A DNA stretch of 15,332 bases from JAQCEJ01 sp046160425. Its GTDB lineage: Bacteria; Planctomycetota; Planctomycetia; Planctomycetales; Planctomycetaceae. Where the stretch lies: positions 1 to 15,332 of the forward strand of contig JBJXGP010000513.1 in the NCBI GenBank assembly GCA_046160425.1, written 5' to 3'. Every line of letters starts with the position of its first letter. The stretch's first letter is position 1. The notes below the pieces were generated by a model that saw only the letters and a program-made list of their open reading frames with translations, searched no databases and was not told the origin of the DNA. Shown piece by piece: positions 14,369-15,332 of this stretch. Both the position numbers and the translations under genes were made by a program.

Positions 14369-15332
14369 ATGCCGTCGTTGAGAAGCGAGTTTCCGCGATG
14401 GAATCGGCGCAATGTGCTGCAAGCGGGCGCATTATCCGGCGTGGGGCTTAGTCTCTCATCGTTGCTTCACGGAGATGTGAACTCTGCCGAACGTTCGGCT
14501 GTTGCGGACCATTCATCGGGTGAGAAAGGATTCGGCCGGGCGAAGTCTTGCCTGTTCATCGTGCAGTATGGCGGAGCACCGCAGCACGATATGTGGGACA
14601 TGAAGCCCGAGGCTCCGGAAGATATCCGCGGAGCCTTCAAGCCGATCGACACGAATGTACCCGGAATTCAAATCTGCGAAAAGATGCCGCTGCTGTCGCG
14701 GCAGGCCGATAGGTTTGCGCTCGTGCGGTCGATGACGACGTGGGACGGCGGGCACGACGGTGCCATGCACATCTGCATGACGGGGCAACAACGGCCGACG
14801 GAGAGTTCGCCGTATTTCGGTTCTCTGGTCTCGAAGTTTCTGCCGACCGAGTCCCGCTTGCCGTCGTATGTCTGGGTGCAGAATCTGGCGGGTGATGTCC
14901 GGCCGTGGTATTTGACGGGGGGCATGTTGGGGATGTCGCACAGCCCGCTGCGCGTCGGGAACGATCTCGATAACCCGTCCCAGAACGACTTCAAATTTAC
15001 CGCGTTCGATCCTCCGGATGGAAGTTCAATCGCGCGCTTGTCGGATCGTTATCAGTTGTTGAACCGGCTCGACAATCAAAGAGCGGTCGATCTTTCTCCC
15101 GCCGAGTTCCGCCAGTTTCAGGATAAGGCTTACGATCTCGTCACGGGGGAAGACGCTCGCCAGGCATTCGACCTGAACCGTGAAGCGGTGGAGACGCGCG
15201 ATCGCTATGGCCGTCATCCGTTCGGACAAAATTTATTGATGGCCCGCCGGCTGATCGAGTCGGGGGTGCGATTGGTCACCGTCGTGGCCTGGGCGGGGAC
15301 TCCTCCCGGCGAGCAGTTTCGCAACGTCCAGA
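14369..15332 (+). CDS. DUF1501 family exported protein, 3'-truncated by window edge
   Basis: Open from ATG 14369 to the window end (321 codons, no stop), so the C-terminal part is missing. The N-terminus PRWNRRNVLQAGALSGVGLS (9-28) contains Arg-Arg and a hydrophobic run, consistent with twin-arginine export. Family landmarks are CLFIVQYGGAPQHDMWDMKP (61-80; candidate metal ligands Asp74 and Asp77), VRSMTTWDGGHDGAMHICMTG, SLVSKFLPTES, EDARQAFDLN, RDRYGRHPFGQNLLMARR and LIESGVRLVTVVAW near the edge. It is clearly paralogous to the DUF1501 protein at 9074: the segment around MWDMKPEAP is identical over 26 bases (9263-9288 and 14588-14613), while the flanking protein is diverged. The substrate is unknown. 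The C-terminal GRDHW-type motif expected for the family lies outside the window. Confidence 0.92.
   Translation, partial: MPSLRSEFPRWNRRNVLQAGALSGVGLSLSSLLHGDVNSAERSAVADHSSGEKGFGRAKSCLFIVQYGGAPQHDMWDMKPEAPEDIRGAFKPIDTNVPGIQICEKMPLLSRQADRFALVRSMTTWDGGHDGAMHICMTGQQRPTESSPYFGSLVSKFLPTESRLPSYVWVQNLAGDVRPWYLTGGMLGMSHSPLRVGNDLDNPSQNDFKFTAFDPPDGSSIARLSDRYQLLNRLDNQRAVDLSPAEFRQFQDKAYDLVTGEDARQAFDLNREAVETRDRYGRHPFGQNLLMARRLIESGVRLVTVVAWAGTPPGEQFRNVQ

Overview
This 15.3 kb window looks like chromosome from a member of the Planctomycetota, probably the Planctomycetaceae or a close family. The evidence is the gene content: two DUF1501 proteins with twin-arginine-like leaders, a Wza-type export lipoprotein of the form common in that phylum, an orphan CxxCH protein family and a secreted beta-helix protein. 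GC content is moderate. I see no tRNA, rRNA, CRISPR array, insertion sequence, integrase or plasmid gene. Assignments come from reading the translated sequence and recalling families, with no database search.

Region 1 (1-4040, + strand) is a metabolic pair. Pyruvate carboxylase, cut by the left window edge, is followed directly by a stand-alone biotin--protein ligase. The ligase would attach biotin to the lysine of the carboxylase's C-terminal AMKM motif. Both genes are probably co-transcribed and translationally coupled.

Region 2 (4054-8613, - strand) is a cell-envelope group. In transcription order it holds a small lipoprotein of unknown function, a polysaccharide export lipoprotein interrupted by a Q/H/P-rich insert of about 190 residues, and a membrane-bound SpoIIE/PP2C serine phosphatase with a MASE3-like sensor region. 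The phosphatase ends 13 bp from the end of the biotin ligase gene, facing it. A plausible reading is polysaccharide export with a linked signalling output, but only gene order supports that link.

Region 3 (8614-15332) starts with a 460-base non-coding stretch that carries a very good sigma-70-type promoter. It then holds DUF1501 gene 1 (+), a conserved CxxCH haem-c-motif protein (+), a secreted right-handed beta-helix protein (-) and DUF1501 gene 2 (+, cut by the right edge). The beta-helix gene and the second DUF1501 gene diverge from a 304-base region with a second good promoter. All four products appear to be exported. Together they could form an uncharacterised periplasmic or surface set acting on glycans or sulfate/phosphate esters, but that is inference.

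The best candidates for something undescribed are the CxxCH family beside DUF1501, the interrupted export lipoprotein with its neighbouring lipoprotein, and the MASE3-like/SpoIIE fusion next to them.
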